Positions 30,181-42,692 of a stretch of DNA of 64,000 nt are shown piece by piece. The notes under the pieces were generated by a model, which was given only the letters and a program-made list of their open reading frames with translations, was not told the origin of the DNA and searched no databases. Location: the NCBI GenBank assembly GCA_032164245.1, contig JAVMKO010000003.1, forward strand, positions 87,712,390 to 87,776,389. The letters run 5' to 3'. This DNA is from Sternotherus odoratus (lineage: Eukaryota > Chordata > Testudines > Kinosternidae). The translations under genes were made by a program, and so were the position numbers. Position 1 is the first letter of the stretch. Every line of letters starts with the position of its first letter.

Positions 30181-31292
30181 GCGGGCCAGCTCGGTCTCCT
30201 CCCAGGGAGACTTCCTGGGGTGCTTGTTTATGGAGCAGGATTGAGATCCCGCTAATCGGAAGAGAACCTCGGGAGCTGGGAACAAACCACCCCCATCACA
30301 CAGCTGTGTTTAAATAGCTCGCCTGACAAAAGTAGACAGGTGGGTTTTTCGTTTGTGATGAGGTGAGGAGTTGTCTTGTTTTTATTTCTTCCTAGGACCC
30401 TACAACCCAGGGTTGTAGAACCAACCTATGATATGCAATTTCCCAGATATTCTCTAGCCTGGTTTTATAATATGCTTATCTGGGTCTCAGACAGGTGAAT
30501 TATGCAATACCTGTATTATCAAATCCATATCTTCACGTCACAAAACTACTTAAGGCTTGATCTTACACCCATAGAGCTCAAGGAGAACTTGGTTATTGAC
30601 TTGAAAGAGAATTGATGTGGTTTGGGTATATGAGATCCTGAATTACTGGCAATCTTCAGGCATATATTTCACAATAATTTATTATACTTGTAACTCTCAG
30701 TTGGCTCACTATTAGAATTTTCAATTAAAGTAATTAAAGCTTCAGTAAGTGATTTTTATACAAGATATATTATGAATAGTACATAATTAAGGGACTACAG
30801 TTTCTTCATACTTGGATTTTCTGAAGTAACTTGTGTTTTTATTTGAAAAAATATGTTGATGCAAACAATAAAAACACTTGGAAATTGTGTGTGTTTGCTG
30901 AAATTCATAAAGAGTAAAAATTGTATCATTCCAAGTTGAGGGTAAGCCGAAGAAATCTACACTTGCAGTGACTCTAACTGACCATCAGATGTCAGAGTTG
31001 TCCTGTACTTGAATACAATAATAATCAGTAAAGTGGGATTGTTGTCATGAGACAGCTAGGTCAACGGAGAAAGAGAGGCACTCTGATTTTATACTTCAGA
31101 GTTTTACCTGAGCTTTTAAGCCTCCCGTTGGTCTTGTATGTAACAGGAGAGCCCACACATGCTATGTTAGACTGTACAATTCAATCATAGGGATAAATCA
31201 ACTCAGAAAGAAGGTCATTGTTATATGAGCATTGTTATATATGGCATGCACCTGGAACCATTACAAAATGCTCTTTGCTAATTTTCTGACAC
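30181..31292. other. Intergenic, no recognised feature
   Basis: AT-rich from about 30390. No gene or repeat was identified. Confidence 0.45.
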
Positions 31293-31991
31293 TTACAAGA
31301 AATCACAGCATCCCTCACTATTTTGGTTTATTGTCCTGATGATACAGGTCGCAGGAGACTCCGTCTGCCAACCTTCTCTCCTTGGTTTTGTAGACAACCA
31401 TTTTTGCCAGGGATAGGGGGAAGTTGACAAGGAGGTCCCTTGACTTTGTGGTGGATGGATAGGGAGTGCGTAGATGAACAAGTGAGGGGAGAAGTGTAAC
31501 CAAAAATGCAAAAGTATATCTAAGAGGAGCTGGAATAGAGGCTGTAACCTGGCACACTCCGGGTAGACATGTGCCAGGGTCTCCCTCATGCCACAAAAGG
31601 GGCAGGTGTTTGGGAGGGGAGTGAACTGTGCCAAGTACATGCCCGTGCTCACAGCTCCGTGGGGGAGTCTCCAGCTGATGTCCCCGGAGGGCCTCAGGGC
31701 CAGTAGGCTGGCCCACTGGGGCTCTTCACCCTCCAAAGGTCCCACCACTTCGTATGGGAGCAGGATGCGAGGGTGAGGACATGAAGGGTGTGGAGCATGA
31801 GCGTGTAAAGGTGTTTCTTGGACACGGTCCGGAAATGATCTGGCTGCAAGTTGTGCAGCCGGCTCATGGTGGGGAGGTCTGGTCCATGGGACAGGGGCCT
31901 GATTAAAAGGTCCAGAGGGCCTGGGGTAGAGGTGGATGGGGCATGCCCTCTCGCAGGTTGAGAGAGGCCCGAGTAGCAGGTAGTAAATCAC
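31293..31991 (-). mobile_element. 3' end of a Tx1/L1-like LINE (C-terminal zinc-finger region)
   Basis: The minus-strand frame carries GDISWRLPHGAVSTGMYLAQ, then NTCPFCGMRETLAHVYPEC. The 'W...HGA...' helix followed by CPFCG-x-ETL-x-H-x4-C is the zinc-binding region after the reverse transcriptase in LINEs of the Tx1/L1 group. The frame is open for 232 codons, though a second frame (31318-31716) shares parts of it, hinting at indels. The reverse transcriptase core is not present. It is a 5'-truncated, probably dead copy. Confidence 0.65.
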
Positions 31992-33897
31992 TTCTGTTAT
32001 GCTAAGCTAATAAAACCTATCTTTTGTTAATTCTGTGGTCTTTTCTCCCTTAGATGTCCCATAGTGTCATCCTGCAACTAAAATGTTTTATACTCTCTCC
32101 AAATCTGGCATCCACTCCTAAAATATTACATTGGCCTGAGGCCCAGAGCAAGCACTATCCAGAACTGGGCCAGTGACATTTTTAAGGTTTGATATTTAGC
32201 AATGCACCCCAACTAGTGACAAAAGATTTGTACAGAGGAATGGAAAGATTCCCAGGTTATAACCCTGGAAGGGCCTGAAATAGTAGATTTAAAAATTATG
32301 AGCTTTTTAAAGGAAATTTGTAGAGAGGTTTAACATGTTATTAAAAATTTTAATTTTCCTCTGCAGCATGTACCGACCACTAGATGTACATACCTGCCCT
32401 TATCAAAATTCTCTGAAGCATTTTTAAACTTGGGTGTTTTTTTTTTTTTTAATAACATGTGGCATGTTTATGATGACATTGTGGGGGATAAAGGCCCTGA
32501 TCAAGCAGGCTACCTTCCAGAGGCCCCTACACCAAGGCAGAGGCCTCTGAAGAGAGAGAAGGATCAACTCAGATGGAGCAGTTAACCTTTAGCCTCTGTT
32601 TTGTAATCTGCCATGACCTGGGTAATTGTCATAGTTTCAGTGGGTGACAAATACAGATAGTAATACATCTCATGCTGATGACACCTTTAGTCCAGTTCCC
32701 AGCATTACATAATACATATGTAATGGATTATGTAATAATAATAACTATCCTAGATCAATATTTAGCACTATAAGGTTAGTTTGGCTTAATTTAGAAAGTG
32801 ATTGATAAACTATTCCTTTAAATGATCCTGAATATTATGGAAGTTTCACACTAGTGTTTCACTAGCACAGCATCTATGGACAAAAGCTTGAAATAGGGCA
32901 ATTTAAGAAACATGGGACAAACTGAGAGAGAGCATCTGTTTAAAGAATGCATCATACATTTCAGAAAGAGATAATTATGACTTTATATTTGGAGAGGAGC
33001 TCTGTATTCCAAAGCCTTTATTTTGAAAATAAAAGCTTCATTAAAGGAATGTGCTGAGTTTCTGCTAAAGCTAAAAATAGAGCAGACAGTCTGTCAGGTG
33101 AATTTAAACTACTTATAATTATTGAAGGATAATTTTAAAAAATTCATGGTTATTTTTCTTTTTCATGCATTTTTGTAAAGAAAATGGATCTTAAAATCAA
33201 GAATCAGTGATCAGCAGTTATGTAGGCAGCTGTGCTCTGATCTCTCCTTTCTCTCATCCTCTCACCTTCTTTCTTGGATCTTTTTGTGTCATTCATCCCA
33301 GGTAAAGTACCACAGCTAATATAGAGCTGAGGGAGATAAGTCTGCCCTGAATAAGTGAGCATGTATGGTAGCATAAACACATTTAATTCATCCTTAACAG
33401 AAAACCCCAGTTTAACTTTTTATGGTCAGCCTAAGATAGAAGGAGCTGATCAGAACAATGACCAATATTCTGTTTCCACTACAATGTTTCTGTGCAATGG
33501 GGCAAGTTAGGACAGAGAAGAGACAACTCTCATTCTCCCTTCTTTAACTCTTACCCTTAAAAATTGCTTAATACAGCAATCTTTGTGTTTTTAAATGTTT
33601 ATTTTTAAATAAACTATTTTAAAATTGCTTTCCCCAAAGAAGCCTATCTGCTTCAACACTCATATTTATCATTTCAATTAGATACTAGAACAGTGGTGTC
33701 ATAATCCTTATCTTGACAGAACTCTAACGTTCTTATTCTGTACAAGTCTAAAACTCCTCAGTAAACACACTGAGTCAATAGATAAGATATTTGAGAAAGT
33801 ACAAAAAATACTTTCAGCATAAGTGCAGAGATGTTGATATCTGAATCACTAACATGACTGACCAAAATGGTTTATTTGATGCTGTTATAAATGCATG
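31992..33897. other. Intergenic, no gene
   Basis: AT-rich. A stretch at about 32490-32660 ('gggataaaggccctgatcaa') may be part of an unclassified repeat. Nothing firm. Confidence 0.4.
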
Positions 33898-34239
33898 TAC
33901 AGTAAAACCTCCATTTAACGGACTAATTCGGGCGAGGGGGTGTCCGTTAAATCAAAAAGTCCGTTATTTAATTTTTTTTTAAAAAAAGAGCTGTCTGAGC
34001 AGCAGCTCGCCCGCCACCGGGTCAAGGTGGCAGCTCCGCAGCCCGCCTGCTGCCGGGACCCGGGCGGCGGGCGGGAGCCGGCAGCCAGCCCGCCTGCTGC
34101 CGGGACCCGGGTGGCGGGCGGGAGCCAGCAGCCAGCCTGCGAGAAATGGATTTCGGATGCATCAGACTTGCTCAGAAATTTTGTCCGTTGCATCCGAAGT
34201 CCGTTAAATCGAGGTCCGTTAAATCGAGGGTTTACTGTA
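33898..34239 (+). mobile_element. Tigger/pogo-like MITE, complete
   Basis: CAGTAAAACCTCCATTTAAC (33900) to 'aaatcgagggtttactg' (34237), flanked by TA at 33898-33899 and 34238-34239. The interior has GC-rich tandem units ('cccgcctgctgccgggaccc') and no transposase. Same family as 19313. Confidence 0.85.
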
Positions 34240-36474
34240 CTAATTTATTTTATGAAGTTTTGATCTGAGGATTACTGACATGACAGATAATAATGGACAC
34301 ACAGAAATCATTGTGGTTGATCATGGCAAAAGATATTTAGGAAAGTTTAACCTCAGGATAAGTTGAGCAATACAATAGAACTGATTCATCTTTGTGTTAC
34401 TGGGTTCTGGGGTATTGATAACAGAAGAGACTGTTAACCAAACTAGTGTTTCTCAACCTTCTCAGGTTGGCAACCTCTTATTCAAAGCAAAAATGTTCAT
34501 TAACCCCTTATATTTACTATAAAACTAAGCTAAAAACATATCTGTGATAACAGCGATAACCCTGTATAAATTAATACACACACACACACACACTACATTA
34601 AAGGAACATTTTTAAGGTTGCATAGTCACGCACTCAAAAGCTAGGATAAGCCAACATTAAAGTTGGCTGTGGCCCCTTACTTTGGCCTCCCCTTTGTTTT
34701 ATGCATGAGGCAGATTCCTTGTTCATTCTATGTGGGCCCTACCAGGTAACATTTGAGAACACAGGAGAGAGAGCCTCCCTGCTGTCAGTTGAAGTGCCCA
34801 AACCCAGACCTGGCCTGGCCAGTAGGGGACCAGAGCTGAAATTGCTATGAAAACCCTGCTCAGTCCCAGGCTGACCTGGGCAAACAGAATCTTCAGAGAT
34901 TTTCAGTAGCTACAATCTCTGAAGTTTGTAAAGGCTTTTAAATTGGCCAAGTTTGGGTGAATTATAATAGCACAAGTTGCCCGCTTGCCAAATTTCATAT
35001 CCTTGCTCCAAACCTAGGAGCTCTAGAACTGTTCAAAGAAAAAGTTACCAGATTTTTTTTTTAACATTAGTAAAGCAAAGTATTTTTTCCTAATTCATTC
35101 TTGGAAATGGCTATACTGTTTTCACTGAACATTTCCAAAAATTTCAGCCTGAGGAAGACACCAGCATAGAAAATGTCATCCCAAATGGTTAAACTATGGC
35201 AAAGTTATAAGCAATTGAAAACGGGGTTTTATAATGTGAAGTGTCAGGCAACCTTCATAATAGGCAGTGCTAGCAGCCCTGGCTATAGTTTTTGTATATG
35301 TTTTGAGAGCTTGTCAGAGAATACTTGATTTTAAAGGGCTGGAGCCTGAACCCCTCCTGCAGCCCAGCCCCCTAGCCTGAGCCCCCTGCTATACCCCTCC
35401 TGCACCCCAATCCACTGCCCTGAGCCCCTTCCTGCACACTGCACTCCCTCCCACACCCAGCACTCCCTCCTGCACCCCACCCTCTGCCCCAGCCCTACAT
35501 TCATAGCCCTGCATGCAATTTCCCTACCCAGATGTGGCCCTCGGGCCAAAATGTTTGCCCACCCCTGCTCTAGGGACTCAGTATGGCAAGATGTTGAGCA
35601 CACTGGCCTCAATCGACTACATTCAGCACTTTGCAGGATCAGACTCTAATTTTAAAGAAGGTTGAAATGTTATTACCCAATGTGCCAGAAGCAAAATCAC
35701 GATTGCAAGAATAGAATGATAGCTATTCCAGTTGACACTCACACATGGTATAACATTGAATCCATGTGGCACACTAAAAGATGTGAAATTATTTCCTGCC
35801 TTTGAGGAAAAAACAAAAAGACAAAGAACTTACTTTCAGGCTGGTCATTACAGTCATATGCCACTCAGTCTATAGAAGCAAGGGGCAAGTGCACATCAGC
35901 AACAATAGGAAATGGCTTTATAAAAGTAAATTTAATCCATATATCACATACAGCACAAGCATTGATCAGTCCGATCAAATTCTGTTGCAGCTCCTTTCTT
36001 TCCATATATAACAATTATTTGTGATAGCAGGGGGACACGGGGCAGGTGAGGACAGGTTACCATTCTCTAAAAAGCATTTGTCCTGTCCTATGCTAGTTAA
36101 CTGCTCAGTTACAGCAGCCACAGTTGTTTCAATGTGTTCACAGTTGTTCCATTCCTTGTCTCTCTGGTACATGCATCACCGTCAAAAGGTTCTTTCTGAA
36201 TGACTCTTTACTGCAGAACTGATTTATACTGTAAATGGAGAATGGAATCTTGCACAGATTTCTGAATCATACACTTAAGTAATTTAAAAGACTAAAACAA
36301 GCTAGTCCAGTGACTCAGCTGGATATCACAGTCGTTCACACATGCACACACATCTGTAACCTTGAGTGAGGATCAGATTTAATTACAACATGAACCATTG
36401 CAGTGACATGTCTACTTCAGATATGCGCTTCTGTCCAAATTTCTGCTAAACAAGGCATGATTTGTGGCTTTAGG
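34240..36474. other. Intergenic, with hAT fragments and a microsatellite
   Basis: Contains a hAT-like fragment at about 34445-34600 ('agtgtttctcaaccttctca') with a (CA)n run at 34576-34593, and the right part of another hAT at 35330-35567. The rest is AT-rich without supported features. Confidence 0.45.
35330..35567 (+). mobile_element. hAT right-end fragment
   Basis: Ends 'ccagatgtggccctcggg' then 'tttgcccacccctg', the same right terminus as the complete hAT at 59623-60337. The left part is a C-rich degenerate repeat ('tgcaccccaatccactgccc') and its terminus is missing. Confidence 0.65.
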
Positions 36475-36985
36475 TGGTATACAGTATGTTCATGCAAGCA
36501 GGACTTGTCATACTGGATCAGACCCAGGGTCCTTCTTGTTTCGTTTCTTGTCTCCAACAGTGACCAGCACTAGATGCTTCAGAGGAAGGTGCAAGCAGGG
36601 CCGGCTCCAGGCACCAGCCCAGGTAGCACATGCTTGGGGTGGCACATTCTAAGGGGCGGCATTCTGGCCATTCTTTTGGTGGCACAATTCCCCCCCCCCC
36701 CCCCCCCCGCCAGCAGTCTGGCCACCCTCTCCCCCCCTTTTTTTTTGCTTGAGGTGGCAAAAAAGCTAGAGCCGGCCTTGGGTGCAAGAAGCAACCTCAT
36801 GCTCCCGGTGTCCCTAACCCTCCAACTGCTAGAAGTTGGGAGTGTATGACAGGGAATAGGTCACTTGAAATTTCCCTGTCCTGTTCATTTTCTCTGAAGC
36901 ATCTGGCACTGGCCACTGTTGGAGACAGGAGACGGGGCTTGATGGACCATTGGTCCGACCTAGTATGGCCCTTCTTATGTTCTAA
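36475..36985 (-). repeat. Turtle interspersed repeat split by a hAT MITE
   Basis: 'gtccgacctagtatggccct' + 'tcttatgttct' at the right reads on the minus strand as the start of a widespread turtle/crocodilian repeat. It shares 'actgttggagacaggag' with its other half left of the inserted MITE. Class uncertain (possibly a LINE 3' end). A further, shorter copy is at about 49960-50075. Confidence 0.5.
36588..36788 (+). mobile_element. hAT MITE with perfect 8-bp target duplication
   Basis: The element 36596-36780 runs from CAGGGCCGGCTCCAGGCA to GCTAGAGCCGGCCTTG. Both flanks are GGTGCAAG (36588-36595 and 36781-36788). The interior includes a long C run (36690-36708) and a T run. No coding capacity. 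The insertion is younger than the repeat it interrupts. Confidence 0.9.
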
Positions 36986-39346
36986 GACTTGCAATAGGCA
37001 GATGTGGGATAATCTGGCCCCCAAATCCATCAAATATAGATTGAGATTATTGGACTACCCTAAACATTTGCTTTTTTAATAAGCTACTCTTACATATTTT
37101 AGGAGTAGCTGAGAAACTAATGTGTTCATGGTAACTTGTTGTAGAAAGAAGATGGCAATTAGAAAATATCTTTAATAAAACCCACCCACCTCATTTGCAT
37201 TTGTTTGCTGTATTTTTGGACTTTCTGAACAGGAGTAGGAATACTAAACTTATGCTCCATTAGAAAAGGGTACATGTAAAAGGGCACAGACAGAATCATG
37301 ATATGTTCACTCATAAGTAAGATCTAGAAAAAGGGATGGAATATCTGAGTTGGTGTAAAGTTTTTAAATGATGGGATGGAAGCTGAGAGCCAAATTCTTC
37401 CCTACGATACATGAGCACAACTTCCATTGGTTTAGTGGGAGTTGATATGTATACCTGAAAGCAGAATTTAGCTTTTAATTCAGAAAGTCTAGAGGGGAAA
37501 GGAAAATTAAGAAGAAACTTCTTTGCACTAAGGAAAATTAGTATGTGGAATGTTTCTCCAAACAAAGAAATAATAGCAACAAAAGTATGATTAAAGAGTC
37601 ATGGAGCCTTACATCCAGCAAAAAACTTATGAAGGGTAACCACCAGCCAAGCAATTGCACATCACTTCTTTATAATGCAAATGAATAACTTTAATAGTAC
37701 TTTTCATCCAATGATCTCAAAATGCTTTACAAAGATTACTTCATTAACACTCCCAACCCCTTTGTGAGACAAGGAAGTATTATTAGCCCTGTTTCATGGA
37801 CTAGGAAACTGAGGTAGAGAGCATTTAAGTGATTTAGTGGCAAAATTAGGCATAGAACCCAGATCCTCTGATTCCCATTCTCCTGTGCTAAGTATCTGAC
37901 TATGCTTCCCCGGTCTAGTCCATCTATTTTCTTATGAGTCACAAAAGCTAAATGCCCAAGCACAGTACATAATGTCCAGATAAGGTTTGCTTATGACTAC
38001 AAGCAAAACCATGACCACAAAATATAACAAATTGCTGTTTGTAAATTAGCCCTATGGAAAATGTCATTATCATTTAGATTCTGTTTCCTCCGACATTCTC
38101 AAGTAGTCATTAAGATGAACCCACACTCACTGACACATTTCTTACATTTCACACTTTTAAGCATTACAACTTCTTTGCCACCTAAGATAGGTCTGCAAAG
38201 CCAGTCAAGTATTTAATCCCAGTAAATTCTAACACTTCTATAGCAAAATGAGAAACTGTCACTTCCTTCTCAGAACCTCAGTTAGTCAGCATCAAGCCCA
38301 TATGAGTACACTTTTAAAGCAGTACATCAATTTATCTTGTACAAACAGCACATATATATCTTAAAATACTGATCAGCATATGTACATTGGTGCTGATGAA
38401 TGCTGAAATGCTTTCAGTTGCTTGGGCAAAGATGCTCTTTAAGTGCAAAACATTATTATTATTTATTCTACTAGTACTGTATTTGTTTATCTGGTAGTGG
38501 TGGGAGTCACTGAGTTTGGATCCACATCTGAACTGAAATTTCTTCAAAATTTGGGTGCATCAGACCTGGGATTTTGGTTTAACTGGGCATGAAATAATAT
38601 GGGCGCCAACCACAAAGTTCAGATATGGTTTTGAACTTCTAAAATGCTCCAGGGTGATTGGACCTAGGGTAAGGGAGTCTAGTCATCTATTTACTCCCTC
38701 CCCATAGAAAGTGGGTGGGAGAGAGCAAAGAATAGGCACAGTCATGGCTTCACCCTGGTTTCCTCTCCCCAGTGTGCATACACTGTCACTGGCCACAGTG
38801 GCTAAACCATTATGCAGTAGGTGCTGGTATAGCCCAGCAGTAAATTACTTTTCCTTGGGAATAAGGTGGAAGCAGTGGCGCAATTCTGACTCAGAGGTGA
38901 ACCTATGCCACAATGAAAAATATTGCAAAGCTTGCCTCAATACCTGGTGAATTCCCAGGAATCCTCTGTCTGTCTAGACTAGAGTCTCCAGCCCCAATGG
39001 AGGGGCTCTGGAGAAAAGATAATACAGCCCGAGGATAGGATCCACAGAGCTGGAAGGGAGAAAGTGTGGATTTCCCTAGCATGATCCCATCTCTGTGTTC
39101 CTGATGCCCTACACGGGGTCTGAATGAGGGGGAGGACAGTGCTGCCAAGGCAGCTCCACCTCATTCTTTGGTGAAGAAGGAAGATCTGTGTATGAAGGGG
39201 TGATCTATGTGTCTGTTGGGTGTCCAAGTATTTGATGCATTATTTTGAGGAGTAAGTATACACTTCGCATCTCTAGCTGAATATTGGACATTATTTACTC
39301 ATAAAAGTAACATTTAAAGCACTTTTCCATTTACATTTTAGATTAA
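36986..39346. other. Intergenic, one MIR
   Basis: Apart from the MIR at 37685-37915, no repeats with clear ends or coding frames are supported. Confidence 0.45.
37685..37915 (+). repeat. MIR SINE, fairly long copy
   Basis: 'ctcaaaatgctttacaaaga', 'ggaaactgaggtagagagca' and 'aggcatagaacccagatcct' follow the MIR consensus order. Confidence 0.8.
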
Positions 39347-39635
39347 TGCCTGGTCTATACTAAAAAGTTAGGTTGGCATAAATACGTCACTCAGGAGTAT
39401 GAAAAATCCACACTGAGTGGTGTAGTTAAACTGACCTAAGTCCCCATGTAGAGAGCATTAGGTCGATGGAAGAATCATTATGTTGACCTAGCTACCGCCT
39501 CTCGGGGAGGCAGATTACCTACACTGATTGGAGAACGCCTCCCATCAGTGTAGGTGGTGTCCAGACTGAAACACGACATCAACACTGCTGCAGCAGTGAT
39601 GCTGTAGTGTTTTTAAGTGTACAAATGCCCTAAGA
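39347..39635 (+). mobile_element. MITE with 'cctggtctatactaaaaagt' terminus
   Basis: The left end 'gcctggtctatactaaaaag' and right end 'gtttttaagtgtacaaatgcc' are loosely inverted. The body contains 'ttaggtcgatggaagaatca' and an inner inverted pair, 'cctacactgattgg' against 'ccatcagtgtagg'. Recognised as a turtle MITE type of the Harbinger/hAT-like 'gtctacact' group; superfamily uncertain. Confidence 0.55.
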
Positions 39636-41388
39636 AATCATGTTTTAGGTTTCTACATCAATGAACTGCATTTATCTGCTCCTGAATGCTTTTCTAAAAG
39701 TGTTTGGGGGCGGAGGTGATATTTTATGGTGAAGGATTATACAACTGATGAGGTGACAAATTATGAAAAATATATAGCACATCCACTCTGACTCTAGGAA
39801 TGGTGTTCACGTGCTAAATTTGAACATAGTATATTAAAATATTATTTACATAGGCTCTCTCTACAAGATGTATAAGTTTATTTTCATAACTGCAAAGAAA
39901 TAATTGTTAGTTTTCTGTCAGTCCTTACAAGCATTGCTCCATAAGGAGGAAAGTTTTTCTCAAACTTTGTATAGCTTTTTTCCTACCAATGTGTCACAAA
40001 ACACTTTTATTGTATTCTCTGTTTGGAATTACTCGGCATGACTCTGTATAGTTAGTTTAGACTGTATTGCATTTTGTCTTGTGGTGGATGTTTCCTGTGT
40101 ATTAGTTGCAGAATTGTAGTGCCCACAGGCCTTGACCAAGAAAGGAGGCTCAGTGTACTAGCCACTGACAGTTCCTGCCCCCAAGAGCTTCCTTTGAGTA
40201 AAGGAAAAAAGTAAGAGTAAAAAGATTATACAAAAATGCTCCCCAGAAACAAAAGTTAAGTCATTTGAATTTTCTGTTGTAGCTCTCATATGTAGCTTTA
40301 TATTAATAATGTGAAATCCATTGCCTCTAAAAATAGCCTTTTCTCATCATACAGATATACTAAACACATTTTTTCTTGCAGGTAAAAAAAAAATTCTGAT
40401 CAACTCTGTAGCTATTATTATTCTGGAATAACCGAGTCCACACATGGAGATAATCAGGAATAACTACATGTATAGACAAGCCCATAGACCTTGGCTACAC
40501 CAGGATTTATGTTTTTTTACATGCAATTCTCAATGGGTACAGATCTGTTGGTGGACGGTGTAGTGGAGCCAAGGCATAAGTCAACTAAGGTATTTTTACC
40601 AGTGCCTGCTGACTAACCTTACTTTGAACCACTGCCTGTGGGGTTGCACTCACTATAAATTACTGGTCCTTGTTTTGATACAGTCATACAGTTGCCCTCT
40701 CGCTTGCCACCTCTCTCATTTTCATTTATAGTTCCCTCGCTGGTGTAAATCAACATAGCTCCACTGACTTCAATGAAACTTTTAAAGGACATTTATAGCT
40801 ATTCAGTGCCATTAATTCTTCATTTTCTGTTCTCCGAGTGCTTGACTGTAGCTGAAAAACTATTCGGCGCATCTTTTAAATAGCCACAACTGTCTACAGT
40901 GAGTTTTCAAAAAAATAAAACACAAGCTCCTATATTCCTCAGCTCAGGTTCATGACTTGTTTGACAAATATCCCTGCACCTCAATATGTAACATTGATTT
41001 TTATTTGTTTCCTTGCTAGAGCACAACCCTATCAAATACAAACATAAAAATGACACAGTTTCATTAAAAGTGATACATGGAAATCTGTCATGCTATTATT
41101 GTGCTATCTACAAATTACCTGTATACTGTCTGGCTTTCTATTCAGTAACAATAATTAGTCATGGATGGGCTGTGAAATGTATTGCTTTCTGCCCATGTAT
41201 TCCCAAATTTGTCACCAGGAAAGGTTTTTTTCAGCTTCAGATAGCCTTTTGGCTAACTATGCCTTTTCTTCTCAAATGCAGAATTTGCTGCAACTATATT
41301 ATTCTAACTACTGTACTACGAAGTGGTTTTCTTGGCAATAACCATAAATCCAACTTCAGCTAGTGCCAAATACTTTTAGAATATGGTG
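39636..41388. other. Intergenic, no gene
   Basis: AT-rich. A MITE-like segment may lie at about 40470-40660 ('ccttggctacaccaggattt'). The 116-codon frame at 41013-41363 has no recognisable similarity, no flanking splice logic and runs straight to the foldback element. Confidence 0.4.
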
Positions 41389-42692
41389 GCTGTGTAGGAG
41401 CAGGATTTTATAATTGTACTAATTGTTATAAAAATTAATGTAAACTTTAATTTCATTCTATAACAGAAAGAAATGACTGTCTAAAACTGTGTAATGTTTC
41501 CAGTATGCATTACAATTAGGACCTGTTATAAAGTTCAGTTAGTAAAAAACAGGATTTTGTATTGTGTTTATAATAAATAAATTTTAAAAATGTTGAGGGC
41601 CTGAAGCCCCCAATGTAAATTGTTTTAGTTATAAAATTTAGCAAGGCTTAATTTACAATGTATTCTGTATTCTGCTACCTTTAAAAATGTTTGTAAAAGA
41701 TTGTGTAATTGTCTGTGTAAAAAAGGAATGTGTGCATCAGAAAAAAATGTGTGAAGCCATCACAAATATCCAAAGGGGTCAAGAAAAGTAAGAGACTTAA
41801 AAAAACCAAGACAAGAAGACAATCAAAAAACATCCATTGTAATGAATGCTAAACATGTTATGCAGCATTGACGACCTCAGAGGTGAGCAAACACCCTCAA
41901 AGGAGAGACAACAAATAAAAGATAATGATGGGAAGCCCGACAATAGCCATCAAAGGATGACAGTAGGGAAACCCCAAGATTAACACCACTTAAGAACTAA
42001 TAATTACAGAATGACATTGCAAAATGCATGGACTCAAATAAAAATGTACAGGTATAAAGCTTGGGTGTTTTGCCATAAAACTTTGGGTTCAGTCCTGCAA
42101 AGCCTCGAACCATCATAACCAACAGAAACCCCCCAGCTTCTTACTCATGATCAATCTAACTGGCCATTAGATTGACTCGAGCTACAACAAGAAACTGGTA
42201 ACTATGAACATCAACTGGCAGGACTGTGTGCTTGGGGAGGGTGTGTGTAAAAGACTAAAATGCATATGCTAACTGTGTTGTATTCTTAATAAAGTATGGC
42301 GTATTGCCTTCCTCTTATAAAAATCCTGTGTGTTCTGTATAGCATAACATTTTTGGTGGAGAGTTTTTATAGCAATTAGTACAGTTATAAAATCCTGCTC
42401 CTACATATCCCCTTTTTGACGCCTCAAGAACAATTCTTGAGTGGGTCATATTTTATATAATTGTTTTATAACTACATATTGAGAGACACATTTATTTAAT
42501 TGATTTATTATAAACACAATACAAAATCCTGTTTTTTACTAACTGAACTTTATAACAGGTCCTAATTGTAATGCATACTGGAAACATTACACAGTTTTAG
42601 ACAGTCATTTCTTTCTGTTATAGGATGAAATTAAAGTTTACATTAATTTTTATAACAATTAGTACAATTATAAAATCCTGCTCCTACAGCTG
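41389..42692. mobile_element. Foldback LTR-like element with 186-bp inverted arms
   Basis: 41393-41578 and 42503-42688 are reverse complements over 186 bases with one mismatch, beginning TGTAGGAGCAGGATTTTATA and ending in its complement. The flanks share GCTG (41389-41392, 42689-42692). Between the arms, 41591-42349 looks like a plus-strand LTR: TGTTGAGGG to CATAACA, TATAAAG at 42053, AATAAA at 42288, then 'tttttggtggagag' like a primer-binding site. A third, 45-base partial copy of the arm end lies at about 42360-42404, next to a minus-strand AAAAAGGGGA purine run. No coding sequence. Confidence 0.7.

Noticed and set aside
41013..41363. 116-codon frame as a possible gene
   Set aside because: AT-rich, no recognised similarity, no splice context, and it ends just before a repeat element.
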